Under the pieces are notes generated by a model. The model had not been told where the DNA came from. It was given only the letters and a program-made list of their open reading frames with translations, and did no database searches. From the NCBI RefSeq assembly GCF_015354575.1, contig NZ_JACAFQ010000038.1:1-49667 (forward strand): DNA of 49,667 nucleotides, in the 5' to 3' direction. The DNA is from Pseudomonas sp. UFMG81 (GTDB taxonomy: Bacteria > Pseudomonadota > Gammaproteobacteria > Pseudomonadales > Pseudomonadaceae). Position 1 is the stretch's first letter, and each line of letters begins with the position of its first letter. The position numbers and the translations under genes are program-made. This document shows, in pieces, positions 9,420 through 17,778 of the stretch.

Positions 9420-11084
9420 ATGCGTCGATTGGGTATGACGATGGTGTTGCTGTACTGGAGCGGCCTGGCCCGTGCAGAGCCCCTGCCGACGTTCCTCGAC
9501 AGCACGGCAACCGAGCGCCGCCTGCCCACGGCAAACCGCCCGCTGGACAGCTACCGCCCAGACGCCTCCAGGTTGCAGGTGTCGGTGCCGGGTGCCCCGC
9601 AGTCGGTCTCGATGGAGGCCCGCGTGCACGTGCGCAAGGTGCGCTTCGAGGGGGGCACGGTCTTCTCCCTGAGCGACTTGCGTGACCATTACCAGCCGCT
9701 GATCGGCCGCGACGTCAGCCTGGCCGAGCTGGCGGATGTCACCCGGCGCCTCACCCAGCGTTACCAGCAGGAGGGCTACCTGCTCTCGTACGCCTACCTG
9801 CCCCCGCAGGACTTCGATGACGGGCGGGTGCGCGTGGTGCTGGTCGAAGGGTATATCCACGACTACCAGGTGCAGGGTGAGATCGGCCCGGCACGTGCTT
9901 ATCTGGACCAGTTCATGGCCAGGCTCATGGCCGAGCGGCCACTGACCCGCGAGACGCTCGAACGCTACACCAGCCTGGCCAACCGCATTCCCGGTGTGAC
10001 CTTTCAGGCCCAGGTACAGCCATCCACTGCCGGTGAAGAGGGCGCGCAGTTGATCGGGCAGGTTACGCGCAAGCCTTACAGCGCCAGCCTGCAAGTCAAT
10101 GACGGCAGCCGCGACGAGCCGCAGGCCCTGCTGGGTGTGAGCCGCAACGCCCAGACCCGCATGGCCGAGCAACTGAGCGCCAGCGTGCTGGTGCCCCCGG
10201 ATGAGGAACACGCACGTTACTACCGCCTCGGCTACGCCCAGTACCTCGACAGCGAAGGCTCGCAGCTGCAGGTGTCCGCCTCACGCTACCGCAGTGAGCC
10301 CAATACGCGCGTGCGCCTGCGCAACGGCCGCGACCTGGACCAACGCCGGGAGAACCAACGCTACGCGATCGGCTTCAGCCAACCGCTGATTGCCTCGAGC
10401 AACGAGTGGCTAGACGCGGTGGCACGCTTCTACGTGGCTCGCGACCGTGTCGACTACCCGGTGACCGGCGCGCCCTTTGCGCTGGACAGCGAGACCAACC
10501 TGCGTGTGTTGTCGTTCGAAGGCGACTGGCGCAAGGCCGAGGCTCGCCGGCTGCGCATGGTCAGTGCCGGGGTGTACCAGGGGTTGGATCAGTTCGGGGC
10601 GCGCAGCAATACCGATGACGACCTGGACTTCCTTCGCCTGCGTGTGTCCGGCGTACAGAGCGACAATTTCACCGAAAACTGGCAGGGCGTGGGCTCGGCA
10701 GCGGCGTACTGGAGCAACGACAGCCTGCCCGACAGCGAGCGCGTCTTGTTTGGCGGGCAGTATTTCGGCCGGGGTTACCCCAGCGACCAGGCTGCTGGTG
10801 ACAAAGGCTGGGGCCTGGCCTACGAGGTGAACTACAGCTTCCATCGTGATGGCAGCTGGCTGAAAGTTTTGCAGCCCTATGCCGTGCTCGACACTGCTCG
10901 GGCCTGGTTCAACCAGTGGGAGGTGCAGGCCGCGCACATGACCTCCGCTGCGCTCGGCCTGCGTTTTGGCGATGGGCGTGCTTGCAACATCGCGGTCGAG
11001 GTGGCCAAGCCGATGGCGGATGTTGCCCTGGATAGCCTCGACCGGCGGCCGCGGTTGACGCTGAGTGTCAGCGTCCAGCTTTGA
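9420..11084 (+). CDS. TpsB-type outer-membrane transporter (ShlB/FhaC/HecB family), orphan
   Basis: The product has 554 residues. The ATG at 9420 is preceded by GGAG seven bases upstream and starts a signal peptide (MRRLGMTMVLLYWSGLARA, cut before EPLP). An upstream GTG in the same frame lacks these signs. Two POTRA domains follow: residues about 69-145 (VRKVRFEGGTVFSL to VRVVLVEGYI) and about 146-205. The rest is the 16-strand barrel. The barrel-lock loop motif appears as GRGYPSDQ, matching VRGY of FhaC. Such proteins export a large TpsA partner (hemolysin, adhesin or CDI toxin) by two-partner secretion. No TpsA gene is visible within 10 kb on either side, so the substrate must be encoded elsewhere or be unconventional. 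It follows pbpC by 87 bases and may be cotranscribed. Confidence 0.93.
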   Translation: MRRLGMTMVLLYWSGLARAEPLPTFLDSTATERRLPTANRPLDSYRPDASRLQVSVPGAPQSVSMEARVHVRKVRFEGGTVFSLSDLRDHYQPLIGRDVSLAELADVTRRLTQRYQQEGYLLSYAYLPPQDFDDGRVRVVLVEGYIHDYQVQGEIGPARAYLDQFMARLMAERPLTRETLERYTSLANRIPGVTFQAQVQPSTAGEEGAQLIGQVTRKPYSASLQVNDGSRDEPQALLGVSRNAQTRMAEQLSASVLVPPDEEHARYYRLGYAQYLDSEGSQLQVSASRYRSEPNTRVRLRNGRDLDQRRENQRYAIGFSQPLIASSNEWLDAVARFYVARDRVDYPVTGAPFALDSETNLRVLSFEGDWRKAEARRLRMVSAGVYQGLDQFGARSNTDDDLDFLRLRVSGVQSDNFTENWQGVGSAAAYWSNDSLPDSERVLFGGQYFGRGYPSDQAAGDKGWGLAYEVNYSFHRDGSWLKVLQPYAVLDTARAWFNQWEVQAAHMTSAALGLRFGDGRACNIAVEVAKPMADVALDSLDRRPRLTLSVSVQL

Positions 11085-11127
11085 TTACGTCGAACGAGCC
11101 GGCTCCACCTGATGGCTCGCACGCCCC

Positions 11128-11257
11128 TGTAGGAGCGGCCTCGTGTCGCGAAAGGGCTGCGTAGCGGCCCCAGGATTTCAAATACACCTCAAGATTGCCG
11201 GGGCCGCTACGCAGCCCTTTCCGGCCGGTCCGGCGCCCCGGCAAGGCCGCTCCTACA
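11128..11257. repeat. REP doublet, 130 bp, inverted copy of 6474-6603
   Basis: It runs from TGTAGGAGCGGCCTCG to GGCCGCTCCTACA. It separates the convergent TpsB and receiver-protein genes and could end transcription from both sides. Together with 6474-6603 it brackets the 97-residue gene, pbpC and the TpsB gene with inverted repeats. Confidence 0.9.
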
Positions 11258-11267
11258 GAGGACTGTG

Positions 11268-11675
11268 TCAGGGCACCGCTTGCAACAGCGGCTTGGGAAA
11301 CAGGTTCTCCAGCGTCTCCAGCAGGCGCGCGTGGTAGATCGGCTTGCGGAACAAATCCAGCACCTGTAGCCGCAACAGGTCGCTGACATCGTCCATGTCG
11401 GCGTGCCCGGACATGACGATCACCGGCAGGTGCTGGCGCGCGGTGTGGTCGCGCAGCCGCCGGATCAGGCCGATGCCGCTCTCCTCGGGCATGCGCAAGT
11501 CGGTGATCACCAGGCCGACATCGGGGTGGCGGGTGAGCTGGTGCAGGGCGGCGTTCACCGAGTTGGCGGTGTGGCAGCAGAAGCCTTCGTTCTCCAGCAG
11601 CTCGGCCAGCTCCAGCAAGGCCTCCTCCTCGTCATCCACCAGCAGTATCTGTTGACGCAAGAAAGAGGTCGGCAT
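11268..11675 (-). CDS. Single-domain response regulator (receiver only), downstream of flp
   Basis: The product has 135 residues. The ATG at 11675 follows GGGGAG at ideal spacing. The whole protein is one CheY-like receiver: acidic pocket Asp14-Asp15, phospho-acceptor Asp59 in ITDLRMP, switch Ser89 in VIVMSGHAD and Lys111 in FRKPIY. After about residue 128 only a short tail remains, so there is no DNA-binding or enzymatic output domain. It lies 48 bases downstream of the flp pilin gene on the same strand and is probably cotranscribed with it. A role in tuning Tad pilus assembly or the PprA-PprB phosphorelay is inferred from position. I do not recall this gene at the P. aeruginosa flp locus. 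Confidence 0.88.
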   Translation of the reverse strand: MPTSFLRQQILLVDDEEEALLELAELLENEGFCCHTANSVNAALHQLTRHPDVGLVITDLRMPEESGIGLIRRLRDHTARQHLPVIVMSGHADMDDVSDLLRLQVLDLFRKPIYHARLLETLENLFPKPLLQAVP

Positions 11676-11723
11676 GGTCGGCTCCCCAAGGTCTTGATCA
11701 AACGGCATGCACGCAGCAGGGGG

Positions 11724-11906
11724 TTACTGGGTGATAGCGGTCTGGATCGATTGCATGATGCTCTTCACCTCATCGCCGATGGGGGTGACGAAGCCGGCCA
11801 TCACCACCGCGACCATGGCCGCGATCACCGCGTACTCGATGCCGGAGGCACCGTCTTTGCGTTGCAGGAAGGTGATGCAGTGAACGAAGATTTTTTGCAG
11901 CAGCAT
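11724..11906 (-). CDS. flp: Flp type IVb major pilin
   Basis: The product has 60 residues. The ATG at 11906 follows GAGGAG. After a 17-residue leader ending in KDG, the mature protein starts ASGIEYAVIAAMVAVVMAGF. It has the Glu5-Tyr6 pair and the hydrophobic helix that define Flp pilins; the FppA-type peptidase would cut after the glycine. The subunits polymerise into the thin Flp pilus used for surface attachment and biofilm. The gene is divergent from the rcpC-tadD operon across a 290-base control region, as in P. aeruginosa. Confidence 0.96.
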   Translation of the reverse strand: MLLQKIFVHCITFLQRKDGASGIEYAVIAAMVAVVMAGFVTPIGDEVKSIMQSIQTAITQ

Positions 11907-12196
11907 GGCGGCAGCTCCTCGCGCTCGATCGGCGCTGGTCGGCGGGGCTTGAAAAGTGACACCCCTTTGCCATCACAGCATCGCCAAGCCATGGCGGGCT
12001 GCAAATGTAACAAAGCATTAGTCCAAAAGTAGTAATCGTGATCAGCGCGGCTAAGTTTCTGTTTTGGCTATGCGTCAATTTCATGGCTCAAAAAACGCGG
12101 TGCAGTTAATGGCGAATCGACTGGGCTCGGCTACCGTGCAATAGCGAAATAGTTTCTTTTTGCCAGCATCGCTCCAGGGGCGCAGGGAGGGCGGAA
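11907..12196. promoter_or_regulatory. Divergent flp / rcpC control region
   Basis: These 290 bases separate two Tad transcription units and have no gene. The middle (about 12000-12150) is noticeably richer in A and T than the flanks, with several A and T runs (CAAAAAACG, AGTTTCTTTTTG) and a long imperfect dyad around GTTTTGGC (12059) and GGCTCAAAAAAC (12083). In P. aeruginosa the equivalent region is activated by PprB. I cannot pick out a PprB site or an unambiguous promoter by eye. Confidence 0.55.
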
Positions 12197-13141
12197 ATGA
12201 GCAGTCGCTTGACCATGATCCTCGCTGGCTTCTTTCTTCTCGCTGCCCTGCTCGCCGGCTACTGGGGCTTGCGCCTGAGCCGCCCGGCGCAGCCTGTGCC
12301 AGCACCGGCCACTGCGCCCGTTGACGCTCCCGCCCCTGTTGTCGCCACGCAGCCGGCCCCTCCACCCGAACCTCCCCGTACGCCCATCGTGGTGTTGCGC
12401 AGGGCCGTGCCGGCCAACACCCCACTGACGGCGGATGATGTACTGGTCGAGCGCCTGCAAGTGGTACCCGCCGGCGCCTTCCAGCAAACCGAGCAAGTAC
12501 TCGGGCGCAGCAGCTCGCGGCCCCTGGCCGCCGGCAACTGGCTCGACGAGACGAGCTTCCAGGCGGGTGGGCCGCTGGCGCGGATGATCCGGCCCCACGA
12601 GCGCGCGGTGGCGGTGGCGGTGGACGATGTGATCGGTGCGGGCGGGCAGTTGCGCCCCGGCGACTATGTCGATGTGCTGCTGTTCCTGCGTGAAGAAACC
12701 AACAACCCGCAGTCCTCCGCCCAGGTGGTGCTGCCGGCCCTGCGCGTGCTCAGCGTCGACCAGCAGACCGGCCTTGCCAACGACGGCCGCCCGGCGCAGA
12801 CCGCCGAAGAACAGAAGGCGCGTCGCGACCTGCAAGCGCTGAACAGCAACCCCACCCGCACCGTCGGGTTGGCGGTACCACAGAGCCTTGCCAGCCGGCT
12901 GATGCTGGCCGCCCAGGCCGGCACCTTGCGCCTGGCCGTGCGCAGCGCCGACGAGCAGCTGCTGGCGCGCTACTGGTCGGGCCAGGATGCCAACCTGCAA
13001 CTGGACGCCGCCAGCCGCGAACTCTACCGCTTCAGCCAGTTGTCCCAGGTACCGCTGGCCAGCCCGACCGCCGTTGCGGCTGCTCCCACCATGCAGATCA
13101 TTCGCGGCGCCCAGGCGGGCGACCCGAACAAGACTCCCTGA
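12197..13141 (+). CDS. rcpC: Flp pilus assembly protein RcpC/CpaB
   Basis: The product has 314 residues. The ATG at 12197 follows AGGGAGG. One N-terminal membrane anchor (residues about 6-26) is followed by a long Pro/Ala linker (27-60). An SAF domain comes next (about 61-125, VVLRRAVPANTPLTADDVLV), then the RcpC/CpaB body with LRPGDYVDVLLF and VGLAVPQSLASRLMLAAQ. The protein works in the periplasm with the secretin RcpA. It is the first gene of the plus-strand Tad operon; rcpA follows after 18 bases. Confidence 0.93.
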   Translation: MSSRLTMILAGFFLLAALLAGYWGLRLSRPAQPVPAPATAPVDAPAPVVATQPAPPPEPPRTPIVVLRRAVPANTPLTADDVLVERLQVVPAGAFQQTEQVLGRSSSRPLAAGNWLDETSFQAGGPLARMIRPHERAVAVAVDDVIGAGGQLRPGDYVDVLLFLREETNNPQSSAQVVLPALRVLSVDQQTGLANDGRPAQTAEEQKARRDLQALNSNPTRTVGLAVPQSLASRLMLAAQAGTLRLAVRSADEQLLARYWSGQDANLQLDAASRELYRFSQLSQVPLASPTAVAAAPTMQIIRGAQAGDPNKTP

Positions 13142-13159
13142 CCCGGCAAGGATGCATTC

Positions 13160-14458
13160 ATGCGTAGTTCTTTGCGTCGTTCTTCGCGCCGTCTTGTGGC
13201 GCTCCCGAGCCTGCTGGGCATCGCCCTGGCGGTGTGTGTGCCGCAAGCCCTGGCCGCTGGCAAGGGCTGCTCGGGCTTCGACCAGTTGCCCTCGGTGATC
13301 GAGATGGACCAGGGCCTGCAACAGGAACTGCGCCTGCCGGTGGCGATCACCCGTGCGGCGGTGGGCGAACCCAAGGTCGCCGACGTGCAGCCCAGCGGTG
13401 AACGTGCGGTGCTGCTGACCGCGGTGGGGCAGGGCACTACCAGCCTGATGCTGTGGACGGCCTGCGCGGCGCAGCCGCACCGCGCCATGCTGTTCGTCAA
13501 GGGCCGGGCCAGCGCCGACATGGCCGAGGTGGCGCAGCCGCCTGCCGGGCAGGAGCCGTTGCCGATCCAGGTGCAGGCCGATATTCGCTTCGTCGAAGTG
13601 CGCCGGCAAAAGTTCAAGGAGGCCGGTACCCGGCTGTTTTTCAAGGGCTCGAACAACACCCTCATCGGTTCGCCTGGGACGGTACCCAACACCGTGGTTC
13701 GGCCTGGCTACGTCCCCGGTATCCAGACCGGTACCAACCCGGTCACCTATGCCGACGTGCGCCCCGGCATCCCGCTCGACAACAACGTTTTCAACATCGT
13801 CTGGGGCGGTGGCAGCAGCCGCTTCCTGGCCATGATCAACGCCCTGGAGAACAGCGGTTTCGCCTACACCCTGGCACGCCCCAGCCTGACCGTGCTCAGC
13901 GGTTTGACCGCCAGCTTCCTGGCCGGCGGCGAGGTGCCCATCCCGGTGCCCAGCAGCGGCAGCGACAACGTGTCGATCGAGTACAAGGAGTTCGGTGTGC
14001 GCCTGGCACTGACCCCCACGGTGGTCAGCCGCGACCGCATCACCCTCAAGGTGGCGCCTGAAGTCAGCGAGCTGGACTACACCAACGCCGTGGTCATTGC
14101 CGGCACCCAGGTGCCGGCGCTCAGTGTACGGCGCACCGACACCAGCATCTCCCTGGCCGATGGCGAGAGCTTCATCATCAGCGGCTTGATCAGCAGCAAC
14201 GTGCGGTCTGGTGTGGACAAGCTGCCGGGCCTGGGCAACCTGCCGATCATCGGTGCGTTCTTCCGCCAGTCGGCGCTCAGCCGCGAAGAGACCGAACTGC
14301 TGATGATCGTCACCCCGCACCTGGTCCAGCCGCTGGCCGCCGACGCGCGCCTGCCGGAGCTGCCGGGCGAGGGGCTGCGCACCTACGACCCCAGCTGGGG
14401 CCGGCTGTTCTTCATGGAAAACGGCAGTTTCGACGGCCAAGGTGGGTTGTCCCGATGA
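13160..14458 (+). CDS. rcpA: Flp pilus secretin RcpA/CpaC
   Basis: The product has 432 residues with a basic signal peptide ending near residue 32 (VCVPQALA). A pilus-assembly N-terminal domain covers about 40-110 (VIEMDQGLQQELRLPVAITR). The secretin domain lies in the second half, with GGEVPIPVPSSG, VRLALTPTVVSRDRITLKV and the C-terminal signature LGNLPIIGAFFRQ ... ELLMIVTPHLV. It forms the outer-membrane channel for the Flp pilus. Its stop overlaps the tadZ start by four bases (ATGA), so the two are translationally coupled. Confidence 0.95.
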   Translation: MRSSLRRSSRRLVALPSLLGIALAVCVPQALAAGKGCSGFDQLPSVIEMDQGLQQELRLPVAITRAAVGEPKVADVQPSGERAVLLTAVGQGTTSLMLWTACAAQPHRAMLFVKGRASADMAEVAQPPAGQEPLPIQVQADIRFVEVRRQKFKEAGTRLFFKGSNNTLIGSPGTVPNTVVRPGYVPGIQTGTNPVTYADVRPGIPLDNNVFNIVWGGGSSRFLAMINALENSGFAYTLARPSLTVLSGLTASFLAGGEVPIPVPSSGSDNVSIEYKEFGVRLALTPTVVSRDRITLKVAPEVSELDYTNAVVIAGTQVPALSVRRTDTSISLADGESFIISGLISSNVRSGVDKLPGLGNLPIIGAFFRQSALSREETELLMIVTPHLVQPLAADARLPELPGEGLRTYDPSWGRLFFMENGSFDGQGGLSR

Positions 14459-15645
14459 GCGAAAGCCAGAACCAGACTTACCTCGCCCTGACCCGCAACG
14501 AGGACGACCTGCATTGGTTGCAGGGCGCCCTGGCGCCGTTGGGGCAAGTAATTGGTGCCAGCGGTGGCACCCTCGACGAGTTGCTGGCGTTGGTCGACAT
14601 GACCTTCAGCAACCTGGTGTTCATTGGCCTGGACCGCGAACAGCTGATCGCTCAGTGCGCGCTGATCGAAGGCATGCTCGAGGCCAAGCCGATGCTGGCC
14701 ATCGTCGCCCTGGGCGATGGCATGGACAACCAGCTGGTGCTGCACGCCATGCGCGCCGGCGCCCGCGACTTCGTCGCCTATGGTTCGCGTGCCAGCGAAG
14801 TGGCCGGGCTGGTGCGGCGCCTGGGCAAGCGCCTGCCGACGGTGGCCAGCAACCCCAGCCTAGGTGGCCTGAGCGTGCTCTATGGGGCGCAGCGTGGGGC
14901 CGATGGCGCGCTGCTCACCACGCACCTGGCGCGGGTGGTGCAGGACAGCGGCCAGCAGACCCTGCTGCTCGACCTGGGCTTGCCGCGCGGCGACAGCCTG
15001 GCGCTGCTGGGGCTGGAGGCGTCGTTCCATTTCGGTGATGCCCTGCGCCACTTGCGCCGCCTCGACGCTACCCTGATCGACAGTGCCTTCACCCGCGACA
15101 AGGGCGGCCTGCGCATTCTCGCCTATGCCGCCAGCGACGACGCGCTGGAGCAGACCAGCGCCGCCGAGCTGTACATGCTGCTCAGCGCCCTGCGCCAGCA
15201 CTTCCAGCACATCGTCCTGAACCTCACCGGGCAGGCCGACAGCGAAGCGTTGCGCACCCTGGTCAGCCACTGCGACAAGCTGATCCTGTATACCGACCAG
15301 AACATCCTCGACTGCCGGCGCAACCTGGAAGTGCTCGAGCAGTGGCGTGACCGGGGCATCAAGCTCGACCACGCCAGCCTGTTGGTCGACCGCTTCATGC
15401 GCCATGTAGCACCAGACGCCGAGGCCCTGGCCAAGCGCTACGGGCTGGCGCTGCTCAAGGTCATGCCGTACAGCGCCGAGTTGCGGCTCAATGCCAAGAA
15501 CCAGGGGTTGAGCCTGTTCGAGCTGGCCCCGCGCGAGGCCCTCAGCCAGGCCTTGCGCGAGCTGGGCGAGCGCCTGGCAAGGCGTTCGGAAAACCTGGCG
15601 CCCCCGACCCATGCCTGGCTGCGCCGCCTGTGGAGCCACCGATGA
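14455..15645 (+). CDS. tadZ: Pilus localisation ATPase-like protein TadZ/CpaE with degenerate P-loop
   Basis: The product has 396 residues. Residues about 1-125 form an atypical receiver-like domain; around 135-395 is a MinD/ParA-like domain. Where ParA proteins have the deviant Walker A (KGGxGxST), this protein has LYGAQRGADGALLTTHLA, which lacks both the signature and catalytic lysines. LLLDLGLPRGD is the Walker A'/B-like strand that follows. TadZ marks the cell pole and recruits the TadA ATPase. The loss of lysines suggests weak or absent ATP hydrolysis. The gene is coupled to rcpA (ATGA) and to tadA (ATGA). Confidence 0.9.
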   Translation: MSESQNQTYLALTRNEDDLHWLQGALAPLGQVIGASGGTLDELLALVDMTFSNLVFIGLDREQLIAQCALIEGMLEAKPMLAIVALGDGMDNQLVLHAMRAGARDFVAYGSRASEVAGLVRRLGKRLPTVASNPSLGGLSVLYGAQRGADGALLTTHLARVVQDSGQQTLLLDLGLPRGDSLALLGLEASFHFGDALRHLRRLDATLIDSAFTRDKGGLRILAYAASDDALEQTSAAELYMLLSALRQHFQHIVLNLTGQADSEALRTLVSHCDKLILYTDQNILDCRRNLEVLEQWRDRGIKLDHASLLVDRFMRHVAPDAEALAKRYGLALLKVMPYSAELRLNAKNQGLSLFELAPREALSQALRELGERLARRSENLAPPTHAWLRRLWSHR

Positions 15646-16898
15646 GCAGCGAAGAACCCTTTGGCGGGCCGCGCCATGCGGCCAACGATCCGCAGGTGCT
15701 CAAGCGCGCCCTGCACCGGCATGTCATCGATGCCATCGAGGACACCGGGCGCAACCTGCTTGAAGGCGCGCGTCCGGCCTTGGCGCAATTCGTCCTTGAA
15801 CAGGTCGGCGACTATGTCGCCCGCCTGCGCCTGGCCTTGTCGCGCTACGAGATGGAGCGCCTGGCCGAAGAGATCGTCGATGAGTTGACCGGCTACGGCC
15901 CGCTCGAAGTGCTGCTGCGCGACCCCACCGTCACCGAGATCCTGGTCAACGGCCCGTACCGGGTGTTCGTCGAGCGCGGCGGCCTGTTGCAGCAGACCGA
16001 CCTGCGCTTCATCGATGCGCACCATGTCGAGCGGGTGATGCAGCGGGTGCTGGCGCCGCTGGGCCGACGCCTGGACGAGTCGTCGCCGATGGTCGACGCG
16101 CGCATGCCCGACGGCAGCCGGGTCAACGCGATCATTCCGCCGGTGGCGCTGGACGGGCCCTGCCTGTCGATTCGCAAGTTCCGCCAGGACATGCTCAAGA
16201 GCGCCGACCTGCTCGCCACCCGGGCCATCGACCAGGCCATCTTCGACTTCCTCGAACGTGCCGTGCGCCTGCGTTGCAACATCCTGGTCAGCGGCGGCAC
16301 CGGCACCGGCAAGACCACCTTGCTCAACATCCTCAGCCAGATGATCGCGCCCCAGGAGCGCCTGGTGACCATCGAAGACGTGGCCGAACTGCAATTGCAC
16401 CACCCCCACGTGGTGCGCCTGGAAACCCGTCCGCCGAACGCCGAGGGCCATGGCGAGATCAAGGCCAGCGAGCTGATCCGCAATGCCCTGCGCATGCGCC
16501 CCGACCGCATCATCCTCGGCGAGATCCGTGGCGCCGAGGTGGTCGATGTGCTGACCGCGATGAACACCGGTCACGACGGCTCGATGAGCACCGTGCACGC
16601 CAACAGTGCCCAGGACGCGCTGCTGCGCCTGGAGACCCTGGTTGGCCTGACCGGGCGCCAGGTGGCCGAGAAAACCCTGCGGCAGATGGTCTGCGCGGCA
16701 TTGGACGTGGTGATCCAGCTGACCCGCCTGCCCGATGGCCGGCGTTGTGTGAGCGAGGTGCTGGAGGTGGTCGGTGTGCGCGACGACGTGTACGTCACCA
16801 ACACCCTGTTCCGCCTCGATCGGCGCGGCGGCGATGTCTTCCTGCGCGAGGCGCCGCACCCGGCCGGGGCCAAGCTGCGCCACGAGGGCGTGCTGTGA
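15642..16898 (+). CDS. tadA: Tad secretion ATPase TadA/CpaF
   Basis: The product has 418 residues. I chose the ATG at 15642 (MSSEEPFGG), which overlaps the tadZ stop and has GGAG seven bases upstream; an in-frame GTG at 15630 is less likely. This is the GspE/PilT-family CpaF branch: an N-terminal domain (TEILVNGPYRVFVERGG near 98-114), Walker A GGTGTGKTT at 218-226 with Lys224, an Asp box (VTIEDVAELQL), Walker B RIILGEIRG with Glu294 and the His box (STVHANS). The hexameric enzyme powers Flp pilus polymerisation at the inner membrane with TadB and TadC. Its stop overlaps the GTG of tadB. Confidence 0.97.
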   Translation: MSSEEPFGGPRHAANDPQVLKRALHRHVIDAIEDTGRNLLEGARPALAQFVLEQVGDYVARLRLALSRYEMERLAEEIVDELTGYGPLEVLLRDPTVTEILVNGPYRVFVERGGLLQQTDLRFIDAHHVERVMQRVLAPLGRRLDESSPMVDARMPDGSRVNAIIPPVALDGPCLSIRKFRQDMLKSADLLATRAIDQAIFDFLERAVRLRCNILVSGGTGTGKTTLLNILSQMIAPQERLVTIEDVAELQLHHPHVVRLETRPPNAEGHGEIKASELIRNALRMRPDRIILGEIRGAEVVDVLTAMNTGHDGSMSTVHANSAQDALLRLETLVGLTGRQVAEKTLRQMVCAALDVVIQLTRLPDGRRCVSEVLEVVGVRDDVYVTNTLFRLDRRGGDVFLREAPHPAGAKLRHEGVL

Positions 16899-17776
16899 TC
16901 GGCCCGCTGCTGCTGGCGCTGGCACCGCTGTGCCTGGGCATGGCGTTGTTGCTGTGGCGCCTGGCCCTGCGCAAGCGCGGCGAGGAACGCATCCTGCAAC
17001 GCCTGGGCCGGGCCTACCGCGCGGTGCGTGCCGGCAGCGCCCGGCGCGACTGGCTCGACCCGCTGTTGCAGCGCGCCGGCCTGGCCCAGGGCGAGCTACG
17101 ACTGCGCTACTGGCTGATGGCCTGGTTCGGCCTGGCGCTGGCGGCCGGCTTGGCCGGTGGTTGGAGGGCGGCGCTGCTGGTGTTGGCGGGGCTGCCTTTG
17201 CTCGGTTATGGCTACCTGGTCTGGCGCTGCCGGCGCCGGCTGCAACGCATCGTCCAGCAACTGCCCGGGTTGCTCGACTACAGCGTGCGCAGCCTCAAGG
17301 CCGGGCGCACGCTCAGCGACGCGGTGCTGGGCGGCATCGACAGCACCCGCGAGCCACTGCATTCGGCGATGCTGCGGGTGCGGCGCAACGTGCAACTGGG
17401 CGTGGCGCTGGAGGATGCGGTCAGCGAGCTGGCCGAGCTGTACCGCCAGGACGAGCTGCGCCTGTTCGCCCTGGGCTTGCGCATCAACCAGCGCCACGGT
17501 GGCAACGCCAGCGAACTGATGGAGAACTTGATCAAGCTGATCCGCGAGCATGAACAGGGCGATCGCCAACTGCGCGCGATGACCGGCGAGACCCGCATCA
17601 CCGCATGGATTCTCGGGGCGCTGCCGCTGGGCATGGTCGGTTACTTCCTGCTCGCCAACCCTGGCTACCTGCTGGCCATGTGGCGCGACAGCCACGGGCA
17701 GTCGATGCTGCTGCTGGCCTTCGCCCTGCAAGCCATCGGTTGCCTGGTGCTGTGGCGCATGATGAGGAGCCTGTGA
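16895..17776 (+). CDS. tadB: Flp pilus inner-membrane platform protein TadB
   Basis: The product has 293 residues. The start is the GTG at 16895, overlapping the tadA stop (GTGA). The frame is open farther upstream but only as an antiparallel reading of tadA. It has an N-terminal membrane helix, a helix pair near residues 70-115, a cytoplasmic type II secretion F domain (about 125-245, LPGLLDYSVRSLKAGRTLSDA ... INQRHGGNASELMENL) and two C-terminal helices. TadB and TadC form the membrane platform driven by TadA. Confidence 0.93.
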   Translation: MIGPLLLALAPLCLGMALLLWRLALRKRGEERILQRLGRAYRAVRAGSARRDWLDPLLQRAGLAQGELRLRYWLMAWFGLALAAGLAGGWRAALLVLAGLPLLGYGYLVWRCRRRLQRIVQQLPGLLDYSVRSLKAGRTLSDAVLGGIDSTREPLHSAMLRVRRNVQLGVALEDAVSELAELYRQDELRLFALGLRINQRHGGNASELMENLIKLIREHEQGDRQLRAMTGETRITAWILGALPLGMVGYFLLANPGYLLAMWRDSHGQSMLLLAFALQAIGCLVLWRMMRSL

Positions 17777-17778
17777 CC

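Noticed and set aside
12131..14440. A 769-residue open frame antisense to rcpC and rcpA
   Set aside because: It spans two well-defined Tad genes and has the typical antisense composition of high-GC coding DNA.
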